64,000 nt of DNA from Polytrichum commune. Taxonomy: Eukaryota > Streptophyta > Polytrichopsida > Polytrichales > Polytrichaceae. The notes below the pieces were generated by a model. That model ran no database searches and was not told the origin of the DNA. It worked only from the letters and a program-made list of their open reading frames with translations. Each line of letters opens with the position of its first letter. The first letter of the stretch is position 1. A program made the position numbers and the translations under genes. The DNA is taken from assembly GCA_950295325.1 (NCBI GenBank), contig OX485805.1, positions 56,322,758-56,386,757 on the forward strand, read 5' to 3'. This document shows positions 43,521 through 55,081 of this stretch, in pieces.

Positions 43521-44567
43521 CCAAATCAACAAAAAATCAACAGATCTTTGTCGATCCGGGCACTGCAATGACCGATTTCACTGATTTTTGAATTTTTGTA
43601 AAAATCAACAGTTTGCTGTCTACATTTTTGTTGATCTAAATAGTACAATGACCAAATCAACAAAATTTTAGTAAATGTGGAATATTCTAGAATCTATTGG
43701 AATATTGTATAATCTTTTTAATCTTTTGCAATTTATGGACTTGTAAGTGTATGGGTGTGGAAATAATTACGAATTCAAAGGTGTGTAAATATTATAAATA
43801 TTATATTAGTTGATAGTTAATATTATATATATATATGAATTAATATTAATATGTATAATATGTATATAATATATGTAACATATATATATAACAATGTATA
43901 TAATATATTAATATGTATACATTTATAGTAATTATATACAGTATATATTTACTATAATTATATACAATATATATTTACTATAATTATATACAATATATAT
44001 TTACTATAATTATATACAATATATATTTACTGTAATTATATACAGTAAATATACAGTAATTATATACAGTAAATATACTGTATATATTTACTGTAAATAT
44101 ATACATAAAGTAGGTAGTAAAGAGAAAATAGTGGCCTTAGTCTAGAAAGGTTTAAAACACTCCATTTATATCATGTGTGATGTGATGACCTAGTGGTTAA
44201 GGCACATGTGTTGGTGTCACTAGGTGCAAGGTTCGAACCCCGTGGCCGACACCTTTGGCCTTGGCCTTGCCACCTAGGTGAGTGGTAGGTAGTCTATTCT
44301 TGTAGGTGAGGTATAGGTTGAGGGTTATTTGGGAGGGGTTTAGGAGTTGCAGACCTGCCATCCATTCACTTTTGATTTTTTAATGTTTTATATATATATT
44401 TATATATATATATATATAAGTTTAAAAAAAAATATTTTTGTGACCATATCAACAGAAAAAATCAACAAGATTGTGTTACATCATGTCCAGGTCAACGCGT
44501 CCTAAGTAACAACCGCGACCAACGCCTTTCTGTTGATCCGGACGCAGAATTTTCTACTAATGAAATG
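43505..44567. mobile_element. possible TIR element with AT-rich core
   Basis: The ends are imperfect inverted repeats: TAGAAAAT..TG..C..ATCAACA on the left matches the reverse complement of the right end (TAGAAAAT..TG...CC..ATCAACA). GACCAAATCAACA occurs at 43518 and ~43650, with GACCATATCAACA at ~44441. The centre (43830-44110) is a tandem array of ~26-bp TATATACA[A/G]TATATATTTACTATAAT units. A SINE-like sequence lies inside. It sits at the broken end of CACTA-like copy 2. A target duplication is not clear. Confidence 0.4.
44175..44380 (+). mobile_element. tRNA-derived SINE candidate
   Basis: It holds an RNA polymerase III A-box-like GACCTAGTGGTTAAGG (44186-44201) and a perfect B box GGTTCGAACCC (44230-44240) at tRNA-like spacing, followed by a tRNA-unrelated tail to a T-rich 3' end near 44370. 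The clover-leaf is not complete, so it is a SINE or tRNA pseudogene rather than a working tRNA. Confidence 0.55.
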
Positions 44568-44569
44568 TG

Positions 44570-45645
44570 GGTTTGGAGTGGTTGCAGACTTGTGATCAAT
44601 TGACTGGAAGCCATTCTCAAAAATACATATGCTCCGGAAATGTGTGTACAAGATCATGGCATTGTTTAATGAAAGTGCTATTGAACTTTAGAGTCACTAG
44701 AACTTGTTTCGGTGAACCTATAGAGTGGATAAGTAACAATTTGTAATAAGGAGTGCACAGATCAAATGTGCACGGATTACGTTCTCCTCTAAAGACATGT
44801 GAAACATGGTGTGGGGATCCACATTTTCATATCCCGCAATTTTTTTGGTCAAAACTGTGTAAAAAATATTTCAACGTATGTTCAGATATTCTTCTTTGTA
44901 ATTGTGAATCGTTGCTTACATATTCTGATCATAATACACCATAAATTCTCTACACGTAGATAATATTATGTTGGATGGAACTTGAGCAAAGAATACAAAG
45001 ACAGTAAAATGTGAGGCTACGTAGCACAAAGGGACTACTGTAACACTCCTTAGTGGTGTATGAGATAATTGTTTTTTTACTGTAATTGTGGTGACATGTG
45101 ATTAATCTTAAAATCTGTTCCTTGTTTGGTGGTGAGTATCATGATAGTTCGTGACCTAAAAGTATGTATATTTTGGTGGCCAACATGGACACATGTTACG
45201 GATCTTAGGTTTTAGGTTTTGTTTGACAATGTAAGTATTGTGAAAATTACACAATGCTATATTTAACTAGAAGAAGTCAAGAAGTAACACATTAGGGGTT
45301 CCCCATGTCTTTTCGAAGAAAATGTGAATCAAATAGGAAAACCATGCTCAATTGTTGCCCATGCATTGTAGTTTTGGGACCATTTGGTTTGCAAATTCAT
45401 TATCAAGAGCCCTTCACTTGTTTACAATCTTCTTGAGTATGCTTCATGTGAATACGTATGTTTTTCGCACAACTCAAACTTTACCTTGTTGTAAACCATG
45501 TGGCATTTTGTCTAGTTTTCTCTTAATAAATCCAATTTCATTATAAGTGCCGTGTCTTTTTACCTCATGGTTGAAATTTCTTTCATGGATGTCAAACTGA
45601 TAAGGTAAAGTGATCTGTTTTGACTTGTGAACCTTCAGGTAAAAT
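44570..45645. other. unassigned intergenic sequence
   Basis: No gene or repeat that I can support. Short ORFs only, with no conserved motif. Confidence 0.4.
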
Positions 45646-45921
45646 TCACAGGCCCCTTGTGAAATTAGCTTTCTCCAACTTCACGGTGATGCTTCTCAAT
45701 GCAGCCTTGCGGAATACCCATAACCTACGGTTATCCAGAGAGAATAGGACGCCATCCACTTCGACAACACAGATGCATGCGAACGTGGATGCAGTCCATT
45801 GCCCACTTATGATCATGTCGACAGCATCGTCGATCCGTGTTGAATCGAATGGAGGTTTGAATGTCACGCCTATGTTGTCTTGGGTGAACCGCAAGTCACT
45901 GGGATGCACTTCAACCCTCAT
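45646..45921 (-). CDS. small protein with DNRRLWVFR motif
   Basis: 91 codons from ATG. MRVEVHPSDLRFTQDNIGV is followed by DDAVDMIISGQW, a hydrophobic strand (FACICVVEVDGVLFSLDNRRLWVFRKA) and ITVKLE. The pattern 'x-V-V-E-x-D-G-x-x-[FY]-[ST]-L-D-N-R-R-L-W-V-F' resembles small proteins seen in plants and other eukaryotes that I would place near the ParB/sulfiredoxin-like fold, but I cannot name a function. Good residue conservation of the core suggests a real gene or a recent fragment. No intron is needed. A stop at 45646 leaves a short C-terminus. Confidence 0.55.
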   Translation of the reverse strand: MRVEVHPSDLRFTQDNIGVTFKPPFDSTRIDDAVDMIISGQWTASTFACICVVEVDGVLFSLDNRRLWVFRKAALRSITVKLEKANFTRGL

Positions 45922-47780
45922 GATTCTTCAGCTTCCAGTACCCGGCTTCTATCAAAGAACGCAATAAGCTTGCACAATGTTGCTGATCTGCACAAACTTA
46001 CGGTAGAGTTAGTCACCACTAGGACCTGGATTACATATTCTTTCAACTTCTGTGAGGACCTTCAGTCGCTTCAAATGTGAACTCTCATGGTCCATGCTTT
46101 GGGATGAGTCAGGGAGAGGCCGGGACACCAGGCTTCCTCTCTGCACCACTCGGAATGCACAGCTCACATACACTTGAGGAGGCGGGTGCCCGCTCTCCCT
46201 TAGTCTATCGTTTCCAAAATCATTGCGCTATCTGCAGTCCGAATCAGACCTGCAAACTACCTGTTTGACACAAAACAACCTCAAACCCTTCATACATCAT
46301 CTGTAGAGGTGTGTAAATGCTTGCTGATTTTTTCCAAAATGATACAACAGATACCATTCAGCTCTAATTTCGAGAGGGCTCCAACCGTAGGCTAGGCTAA
46401 CTAAGCACTGACTAACTACAGTTACTCAACTCCTGAGTATGAGTGACAAGTCCTAATCGTCCTTCCTAACCTTACTATTAAAAGACCTCCATAATCTTCA
46501 CTTAGGAAGGGGATCTGTTTAGAGGTACAACATGCTGATTCTGATGAGGGGTAAAAGTATATAGTAACACTGAGGGGCAGAAGATTGACAACACAAGATC
46601 AGGTGTAATGAACAATCTTGTTCCCACATCCAAGTGTGCAGTTGTACTGCAAATGAACGGTTAATCTGTAGGACCCTTGCAAAAATTTGTTTGGAGATAG
46701 ATGTACGTGGACATGTATCACTCATTACTTAAACCCTAAACCCTAAACCTTGCATAGTTTGAGTTGACTTAATTAAGCATTAACTACAATATATTATATG
46801 AAACAGTAAAATAATTTCACAAGTATTTATACACTCAAAAGAACTAGGCAAAGGCAATTCACAAATGACAAGTGAATTAAACAAAGATTTTAAGTTCAAT
46901 TTTAAAACGACAAAGGCCTTTTCAAATGGTAAAAAAAACATTAACCTCATTGCTAATGAGAACTTCTATTCTTTAACTTGCTTCCAAGCATCTACATGCT
47001 TCACTAACAGGTGCCACTTTGAGAATGAAATCCTTGTCAACTGCTTGTATGTTAAGTTGAAGTGTACGTGTATATATCGTAGTACCTTTATCACTTTGGC
47101 TATTTAGGCAAAGAATTATGGTAATTTTTATTTCTAGAATCAACAATCTAGAATTAAAACAAAATATCCATTTTTTGTCTTAATATTCTTATATTTTAAA
47201 ATAAAATTTCCAAAGTTTTTGGGTTTCTTAAAAACATCTTAGTCAATGCCAAAGTGGTAAAGGCACTTTGGTTTAGGGATGTTAAACTGACCATGTACTT
47301 TGTTAATACGACCACATAGATATGTCGCATGGTCACATCACATGACCTTCCAATTTTTTATTTTTCATCGCACACATGCAAAGTAGCGAGGTATCAACTT
47401 TGCTTTCTCTTGCTTTACATTTCAGTTTACAAGTAGAATTATTCAAACTTTGACAGGTCATGTGACCACGTGGTGCATTGCCATGGTCGTTTTAACCAAT
47501 TTGTGGTCGATTTAATAATCCCCTATATATATTGGATCTTGCATAGTGATGCACTCAATTTGGAATTTGTGGTCAACGTTTTTTTGAAGTCGGAGGGGGA
47601 GGGCGGGGTTAGAGGCATTGGCGTATTTTGAAGAGTCATTGGTGACCAAGGGGCTTGGCACATGGAAGTGTGCCCTACTTAGCAAAAGAGCTAGCCACCA
47701 TTTGTTTTGGATTCAAAAGGATGACTCCCAAATGGTGTTGAAAAGCTCTCATATGGATCTCTAATTGGATAGATATATTT
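45922..47780. other. unassigned intergenic sequence
   Basis: A short plant telomere-like run (AACCCTAAACCCTAAACC) lies at 46733-46750. 46850-47550 is AT-rich with no supported gene. ORFs up to 80 codons show no conserved features. Confidence 0.4.
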
Positions 47781-47789
47781 GACTGGTCT

Positions 47790-48130
47790 TTGATTAGGTG
47801 TGGATTTTAGAACAAATACCAAAAATACATTTGTTTAGAGGAGATTGAATAGGGATTGGACTATTTGCTCAAATCTTGTTAACCATTCTAGGCTCAATAA
47901 TCAATTTAATTGAGGGTACCTATATGACCAATTAATGAGCTTCAAAACCTTTACTTTGATAATGGATAGGATATGCATGTAACCTTCAAAAAAATGAGGC
48001 AAACGACTAGTACGGACACAATTTTAAATTGGCAATCATCTTGCACTAATTGTGTGTTTTGCATCCCAAAAGAAGTGGGTGCATAGAACAAAATGTGCAT
48101 TTAAGGCATGCTTACCTTACACCACTTAAG
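47790..48130. repeat. dispersed repeat, copy 1 (partner at 63.68 kb)
   Basis: Diverged but collinear with 63680-63995: GTGTGGATTTTAGAAC/GTGTGGGTCTAAGAAC, GAGATTG, TGCTCAAATC[T/A]TGTT, the AATGACC/ATGACCA..TTAATGAGC phrase, TTTGATAATGGATAGG/TTAGATAATGAATAGG, TCATCT[T/C]GCAC and AGAAGTGGGTGCA. Same orientation in both places. Non-coding, old. Confidence 0.7.
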
Positions 48131-48232
48131 AATGCTTTACATGCGTTTTTTTCAATTCAGTCTTTTCTATACATAAATATATTAAACAAGATTTTTAAAA
48201 GGGTGTACTCTTGGAAGATTGCTTATTTAGAT

Positions 48233-48302
48233 TATCAAAGCGAGGTTTCGATCCTCACACCTATAGGTTATGGTTCCACCATGCTTCCCCTTTGCCATGG
48301 AT
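48233..48302 (-). pseudogene. decayed initiator tRNA-Met copy
   Basis: Collinear with the true gene at 49657: the T-arm block GCGAGGTTTCGATCCTC is intact, the anticodon region GGTTATGG is kept, and the acceptor is damaged on both sides (ATCAAAG against CCATGGAT). The sequence 3' of the gene (GGAAG-TTGCTTAT) also resembles the true gene's, so a larger segment was copied. Confidence 0.75.
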
Positions 48303-49656
48303 AAAGTTAATATTGCCAATGCATTAGCACAACTTGTCTAGTCACCTTGATAAGACACCTACATTTGAGTGGTATAATTAGGATTGGATCTAAGAACGAA
48401 CTAAAATTTATATCAATTAATTTTTTTTTAAATTACAATTCAAACATGCATTTAAAGAGATTGGACTACAAACATTGCTAAGTTGCATGTGCCACTTATA
48501 ACATTACTTAGCCTTGTGTCATACATTGTGGGCTTGTGAATCAAAAATGGATTATCCTCCCATTATGTGTGGATCACCTTGTTTCAAGTTGCTCAGCTTG
48601 AGTGTTGTTGAGTTGGTTTCCCCATTCCACCAGCATCTATTGGCTAAGATGTAGGGTCCACCAACTAACCAAGGTGGGAGGCACAATAACAACCCTACTA
48701 GCATAATGGGAATAGAAGGTTGCTCCTAGTTATGAACCGGTCTCACTATCAACACGGACAACACCCCTAAGAATATTACATGGGTTCTTAAATAAGCAAA
48801 GGTGCATGGCATATTTTCTTACTAATGTTAGCATATCCCTCAAGCATGCCACATTGTAAAAGAGAGAACAAACCAACCACCAAAGGCAACTCCCCCTCCC
48901 CCAACAATGCTAAGAATTTAGAATCTTCCAATTCCAACTAATCTTGAGATCGTTGCACTTACAAAAGATCTCTCTCACACCTCACAAGCGGTTGAAAAGG
49001 CCAAGCAGGCCTTTCTTTCACAATCTAGCAAATCTTCCCTTAGCCATGCCGTCTCCCCATATAGGATGCACTCATCCCAAATAAGGTATTCAACCTTACC
49101 CCATCAATGGTTTAGTGTGCAAGTTGGCGGCACATTAGAGTTATTTGTAAAGTGAAGTGGATGAAACCATGGGTTTAGTCCCAAATCATGAGTTAACACA
49201 AAGCCATCCAAGTCTTCTTCATGCTTAAATTATGAGCCACAAAGACTGGTGTCGGGGTATTAAAAACCAGCTTTCTAGCTTGTCGTACGAAGATGAGTGG
49301 GACCAAGTTAACCTTGCATATGTTGATCCAAGATTTAGGACAATGGGTCTCATGCACATACCCTTTTTTAAATCCTAACATTCTCTCAAAGTTTGAGACA
49401 TGGGAAGAGGAGATCCCAAAATTTACACCCAACTTTCAAAATTGACTCCAAAACACAATGAGCTAGTGAGCTCTTAATAGACAATTTTCTCAAAGAAGGA
49501 TCAAACCCACAATTTCATCCCTCTTTGAGAAAATTTACGGACAACTCTATTGTTTTCATATTCTTATGCAATATCTTTTAAATACTATATATTTACATGA
49601 AACAAAACTAAAATTCCATAAAAGAATTTCGGTGTAGGAAGCTTGTATCTCTGTAT
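48303..49656. other. intergenic sequence left of the tRNA gene
   Basis: No supported gene; short ORFs only. It includes one half-site TTTACGGACA at ~49536 with no mirrored arm. Confidence 0.4.
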
Positions 49657-49728
49657 TATCAGAGCGAGGTTTCGATCCTCGGACCTGTGGGTTATGGGCC
49701 CACCACGCTTCCGCTGCGCCACTCTGAT
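49657..49728 (-). tRNA. initiator tRNA-Met (CAU)
   Basis: 72 nt. The acceptor stem AUCAGAG/CUCUGAU pairs fully and has the A1:U72 pair typical of eukaryotic initiators. The D-arm is GCGC/GCGU. The anticodon stem GUGGG/CCCAC closes the loop CCCAUAA with anticodon CAU. The T-arm CGAGG/CCUCG has loop AUCGAAA, where initiators have A54 in place of T. The discriminator base is A and CCA is not encoded. A TTTT run lies about 40 nt downstream. The internal B box is GATCGAAAC. The anticodon arm is the exact complement of the copia primer site in this window. Confidence 0.96.
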
Positions 49729-51268
49729 GCGGATGAGAGGAAAGTTTGCCGCATTGTCAAGGGTTTGGTGGCTGTGGCGAACCAATCCCCACCACCAGTC
49801 TCCCTCATCGCCACACGATCTTCAGCTCGAATCAGAGCTTTCACAAGCCTAGCACAAGACTCCCTGGGCGCCTTTAATGTGGAAGAGACGGAATGACTCC
49901 GAAATGGCACTGAAAGGCTCGCCTCTGGATCTCAGAGCTTTCTTGCTGCGAGGCCACACTTTGCGTCTCTTTCGAGCTGCGTTGCGGTCTGCGAAGCGTG
50001 CTCCAGAATCTTCACGAGGTTCGTGAGTCTTCCTTTACCTGTCGACCGTGAATGTATGAACGAATGTGGCGAGAACGTCGTTAAGGTTTAGCTGAGTCTG
50101 GTGGTTGGATTTTGGTTTGGTGTGGACGAGGCGTAGGGTTAGGTGCAAATGGTCTCCCTCAGTGGTTGTTTGTTTCTTGTTAGGTTTGGAGTCTTGCATT
50201 TTCAAGGAGGTCCGGTCGCCCTCCGTTTTGTCATGATCTCTGCGAAGTATTCTGTCCATGGTAGAGGACACAGAATGCTGAATTGGGATGAAAAACAGAT
50301 AGAAACAGAAGAAATTTAGACGAACTCTAGGGTTGTTGAGGTTTAGAGAGCGATGGAGTTGTGCCTAAGCAGAATCAAATTTCAAGTTCTGCTCAAAGAG
50401 ACGTAGACTGTGGTTTCGTTGGATTGATTGATGTTGTTTTCTGTGCACCTGAGAAGTCAAGCATGCGTGCTACCTTTCTGTGCACTCATCAGACCTCAAT
50501 TGTTCGAACTCTATCCGCTCAAAATTCATCAGAGCGGATGTGAATTGAAGTAAATGGATGTGAATTTGTTCCACCTCGGTTGGTTTATCCATGGCCAACA
50601 GGTGTTATAGAAGATGGCGCTAGTGGTGCTGAAACCCACCCCATTGTTCTTTGGATGGTGCTGCGGGTTTAGAAAACGGATGCAAATTGCTTCTGTATCC
50701 GTTTATTTCAGTGGAAATTAGGTCTCATATCGAGATGACCGTTGTGGAACAAATCCTAGAATTTCAGGAATTTGGGTATTCTGTGGATCTTGGTTACCAT
50801 TGGGCACTGTCATGATTCAATATCGTTTGCAATCAGGTGGCTGCCAGTCCCATGTTGCAGATTGAACCTGAACGTTTTATTTCATGTTTTTTGTGGATAC
50901 AGGATTTCCAATGGTGATAGTTTCTAGTCTCATTTTTGGATTGGGGTTGGAATGTGGTGTTTGAATGCAGGAGATTTGCGACAAACTATACGGTCTGAAT
51001 TCGAGCAGCACCGCTTTGAGAAGAGCCAGCAAACAATTCGCTTTCTGATTAGTGACGGCTTGCAGAAGCTGAAGCAGCTGAATACCATGCTGGGCATTCA
51101 AGGCCATGACTTAGACATCAGGGTTTAGCTTTAGGGTTTAGCTCTAGTCCACCTCTATGTTTCTTTGACAAATCAATTCTTTTGTGGCTATCCTTTGGTC
51201 TCTTCTGTTATTTAAAGGGGGTAAATCGGTACTCTGTCCTTGTAAATCTGCAATTACTGTTGCAAGTC
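49729..51268. other. region upstream of the chloroplast protein gene
   Basis: Probably promoter and 5' leader of the next gene. A telo-box-like series (AGGGTTTAGCTTTAGGGTTTAGCTC) lies at 51120-51144, a motif common in promoters of plant translation and plastid genes. 49890-49945 resembles 47720-47775 (GAATGACTCC[G/C]AAATGG, CTCTGGATCTC/ATGGATCTC). ORFs within are short and not conserved. Confidence 0.45.
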
Positions 51269-52207
51269 ATGGCTACTTCTGTGATGAACCTCCAACTACA
51301 GATGGCAAGCTCCTGTTTTTCACCAACAACAAAAGCATCAAGTTTTAGGACTTCTAAGACAAGGGTGCAGGCGTTAACTCCTACTCAAGGATATGTGAGG
51401 GGGTTTTCGAAGATTTCCTTACTACAACAAATTCATAGAGGAAAGGTGTGCACTGGACCATATTTGTTCTATGTCATTCCACCTGTCACTGCAGTATGTA
51501 GGTGATCATATTGTTACATTAGTGTTCCCTGCGAAAATGGAAAGTCTTCTGTCTTTCTGGATAGTCCAGTGCATTACTACTATTTTCAATTCTCTGGAGC
51601 AAAGACTCCCTAGTATTTAAGTCTCCTTTTTTTGTAAGCAGAAAGATTTGCCAATTGTTGTGTAGGGCATTTCCTCTTGCATTTTCATCTCCTCAGAAAG
51701 TATCTGGATGCTCAACCTTTTCTTTTTCTCTGAATTCTATAGCAGGTCAGAGCAGCAGCATCTAATGATGGGGGTGAAAAGAAAGTACCGTTATGGAGGA
51801 AAGAGCTTAGCTCACCTGAAAATCCAACAGGAGAAAACTCACCTATGAGGGACGACTTTTTACAAAACTTTACTATGGAGGAAGACATTGCAAGGCTTCA
51901 AAAGAAGAGGGAGCTTGAGAAAAGGGTTGAGAATTTTGAACGGACTGGTAGCACAGAAGACCCAAAAGGGAACGGCGCCAAAGAGATCATAGACAAAGTC
52001 CTAGTAGCAGATTTTTTCTTCATTATATTTATTCTCGCTTGGTTATTGGCTGGTCTAGGTGAGAAAGCTGTGTTAGAAACATCCACTCTCATTGATTCGT
52101 GGCTTCCATTATGGCCTACTTTATTTCAACCTGCTCTTGGCTTATTCATGGCAGGAGCTATTGTTTCTGCCCTCTCTGGGTACTTCAAAAAGGAGGAAAC
52201 CAAGTGA
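51269..52207 (+). CDS. small chloroplast membrane protein, two exons
   Basis: Exon 1 is 51269-51445 (donor AAAG|GTGTGC) and exon 2 is 51746-52207 (acceptor AGCAG|GTCAGA), in phase, giving 212 aa. The N-terminal ~60 residues are rich in Ser/Thr/Ala/Arg with almost no acidic residue, as in a chloroplast transit peptide; VRAAASND at the exon junction resembles a processing site (VRA|A). The mature part has a charged helix (MEEDIARLQKKRELEKRVENFER), then two hydrophobic segments: FFFIIFILAWLLAGLG and LFQPALGLFMAGAIVSALSGYF. It ends KKEETK. It is probably a thylakoid or envelope protein conserved among green plants. I do not recognise the gene. Confidence 0.8.
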
Positions 52208-54410
52208 GGATCAGGTGCTCATATTTGAAATCATGATGTGCTCATCTCCCTCTGAAATTTCCTTGGTCGGCTGCTATTTATTGGGCTTCTATCCTAGTTC
52301 ACATATTATATTCAACTCACAAATTTGGAGTTCTGTTAACTGTTGATTTCTATGTAGGTGACATGTACTGTATATCAATCTATCTACTACAGTGAACATC
52401 GACCAATTGATAAGTAGTTCATGATTGAATGATAGGGAGCCCTTCAGTTACACTCTCTGCCCAAACAAATTGGTGAAAATCTTACTGTCAAAAGTTCCCA
52501 TCAAATAACTCCAATATTTCTAAATTCGGAAAGAAACACCACTGTGCATGCAGTGGTTCTTGAATATTAGCTGAATGACCCTGGTGAACTACGTCATAGC
52601 CTTGTGCAAGAAATGTTGAAGTCAAACAGGACCTGATTGGATTCTCTGATCATTGCAAAGGGGAATGCTGAATTCTATAAAGTGTCATCTCAGTTGTGTT
52701 GCATTCGCAAACAGAATACTTCCCTTCGGAGTGCTCACAACCTCAGATCACGCTTACTTGTTGTATCCATTGGACACAAGCATGACAAATGTAGATCATA
52801 GCAAGTGACCCTCATGACATGGAGAGTGCTACATTCGATATCATATACATGTTTTGCTATGGGTTGTAGTCAGGTTCCTTGCTACGGTTTGTGGATATCT
52901 GGTATGAGTACATGATTGCAAGACCCTAAGTAGCAAATGAGTGGTTTTTGGAGAAATTTGACAAACATGAAGGGAGCCAAAGTCATTGGCTCCTACTGAG
53001 ATGGTGGCTGTGCAAGGACAGAGGCTCAATCTGGACCATTGGATCAAAACGTAGAGCTTAGATTTCCCGAGTTCCATATTGATCCAGGCAACCCATTGCG
53101 TCCCAAGAGTCATCTAATTCATGGATGTTCCTAATGACCTTTGCAATTTTCATCTGGACATGCCAGTTTTTCCATTGAACTTCAAAGCTCAACTCAAAAT
53201 GTCACTACCGTAGTGACATTTTAAGTATATTTGGACAAACTACTTGTCCAAAATTAATTCGGGATGTGCACTTGTGGGGATAAAACATCAAACAACAACA
53301 AAAACAACAACACAACAATCACAACTTCGAATGTATGTATTCCATGTTCATCAACCACCATATTTGTGTAGTTTTGAAATCTAGTGTTCGCCATATTGGT
53401 AGTTGGGATTGTCCAAAATTCATGTGTAAATCTAAATATACTTAAATCCTAGTTTAAGTGTAAGAGCTCAACTTCATTAGGCACTTTGTTCCCGCTCTCG
53501 CGCACCCAGAGCCTTGTGGTCGATGGACGTCTTTTGATACTCCCCATCCATTTTTTTTAAAGTGTTGCCTGAGTCAAAAAAAATAAAAATAAAAAAATGC
53601 ATTGGAGATCCAACAGCCTCCATCATTGCTTTGTGCTTGCATAGGCAACACTTTGGTAAGAACCAGTCCCTTGGAGGGAAGGGATTGCATGAAATAATAT
53701 GCACTCCGAGTGGGGATAAGGTCACATGGAAGCCGCGCCCCATGTATATTGAAGGTGTGAATTTTTGAGATAAAGATTGTCTAGGCACTTTGGTTATTTT
53801 CATGCCTCGTAATCGTGTTGTGAAGGAGTTGGTGGCTTCTTGCCATTAAGGCATGCGCTTTTGGTTCATGGTTCATATATTGGTGCTTCATCAAGGCTTT
53901 TGTCAATTCATACACCTGCCCCTCTTCCTAAGTCCAACCTGGGGTCATTGAGGTGTTTTGTGGGTGTACTCTTATCTTCACATGGGAAAATGGGAAAATC
54001 GTCACATGATTCAAAGTAGAAAACAAACAAGCAAAGGGAATATGGATCTCAAATGTGGAGGCATTCGGGTGATTTGGGTTGATTTCAACATCACATACAT
54101 GAGCTCCAATGAAGTGAAAGTTGATTGTGGCCCACTCGCAAAAACTCATTATTTGTTACTACCAAAATCTTCAGGAAAATGAAGCATTATTCATCATCCA
54201 CTACACTAATTGTGGTAAACATTGTGGGCCACACTATTGGGCTTATGTCCACACTAAAAAAATTGGGACAAAACTATGTGTGCACACTTATTTACCAACT
54301 CATGGTATTTGACAGCAAAGGCCCACATTGTAGATTAGTAACAAAAATTTATTGCATAAAAATTGGTGTGCATTTGAAAGACTTCCAACCTAAATGGAGG
54401 AGGAATTAAG
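52208..54410. other. 3' region and intergenic sequence
   Basis: 52208-52450 is likely the 3' UTR of the preceding gene. The rest holds short ORFs with no motif. ACAACAAC microsatellite near 53290. Nothing else supported. Confidence 0.4.
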
Positions 54411-54541
54411 TGTAACTAGGGTTGCAAATCACAGGGCATGACAAGTATAACTATGGTTGCATATCATAGGGCATGACAAGTGTAACTAGGGTTGCATAAC
54501 ACAGGACACGACAAGTGTAACTAGGGTTGCATATTACAGGG
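54411..54541. repeat. four tandem ~41-bp units
   Basis: GTGTAACTAGGGTTGCA with ACAGGGCATGACAA is repeated about 3.5 times with small differences, ending 14 bp before the MITE to the right. Confidence 0.8.
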
Positions 54542-54557
54542 CGTACAGGTGAACTTA

Positions 54558-55078
54558 TGCCCCCTTCCCACCTGACTTTAGTTAAGACCCAAAGTATTTC
54601 CTAAAAACTGGGTAAAGCTCCCTCGGTTATAGCGGAGGCATCCGACTATCCCAATGCACCTACAAGAACTTGCTCCGGAGATTTTCAAGTAGGTTTTAGT
54701 TAAGTAGCTTTCACACATGTTCATGGTTTTATCTACCAAGCAATGAAAGTTGGGTAGTTTTTGTCCCATCCCCAAATGCCTTACTACTCACCTATCTTAC
54801 CATCGGTTTTTGTTAATGGAGCTCCTCGTGCCCTCATAGCTAAGACTAAAAAGCAACCAATCACAAGGGTGGGAGGCGACACTTTTCAAGTTCCTATATT
54901 CTTGCCTCATGTTTAGGTACCGATGGGAGGGTCGGTGGTTGAAGCATAAAACCTCCACTTTTAAGCCATGCCACATCATTTGCCAACTAGGCTCGGCACT
55001 AGATAATGTCGATGGTGTGAAGGCCGGTTTGTTAGAACCAACTTTTAGTCTTAGCTAAAGTCAGGTGGGAAGGGGGCA
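54558..55078. mobile_element. MITE with TTA target duplication (PIF/Harbinger type)
   Basis: 521 bp with ~30-bp inverted ends: TGCCCCCTTCCCACCTGACT at the left, continuing TTAG[T]TAAGAC; the right end is its reverse complement with about one change. Flanked by TTA at 54555-54557 and 55079-55081. A 3-bp TTA/TAA duplication is the mark of PIF/Harbinger elements. There is no transposase inside, so it is non-autonomous. Confidence 0.85.
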
Positions 55079-55081
55079 TTA

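Noticed and set aside
44175-44260. Working tRNA gene
   Set aside because: A and B boxes are present, but the acceptor and anticodon arms do not pair; SINE or pseudogene is the better call.
49534-49556. TTTACGGACA as another palindrome-family member
   Set aside because: Only one half-site, no mirrored arm and no array nearby; likely chance.
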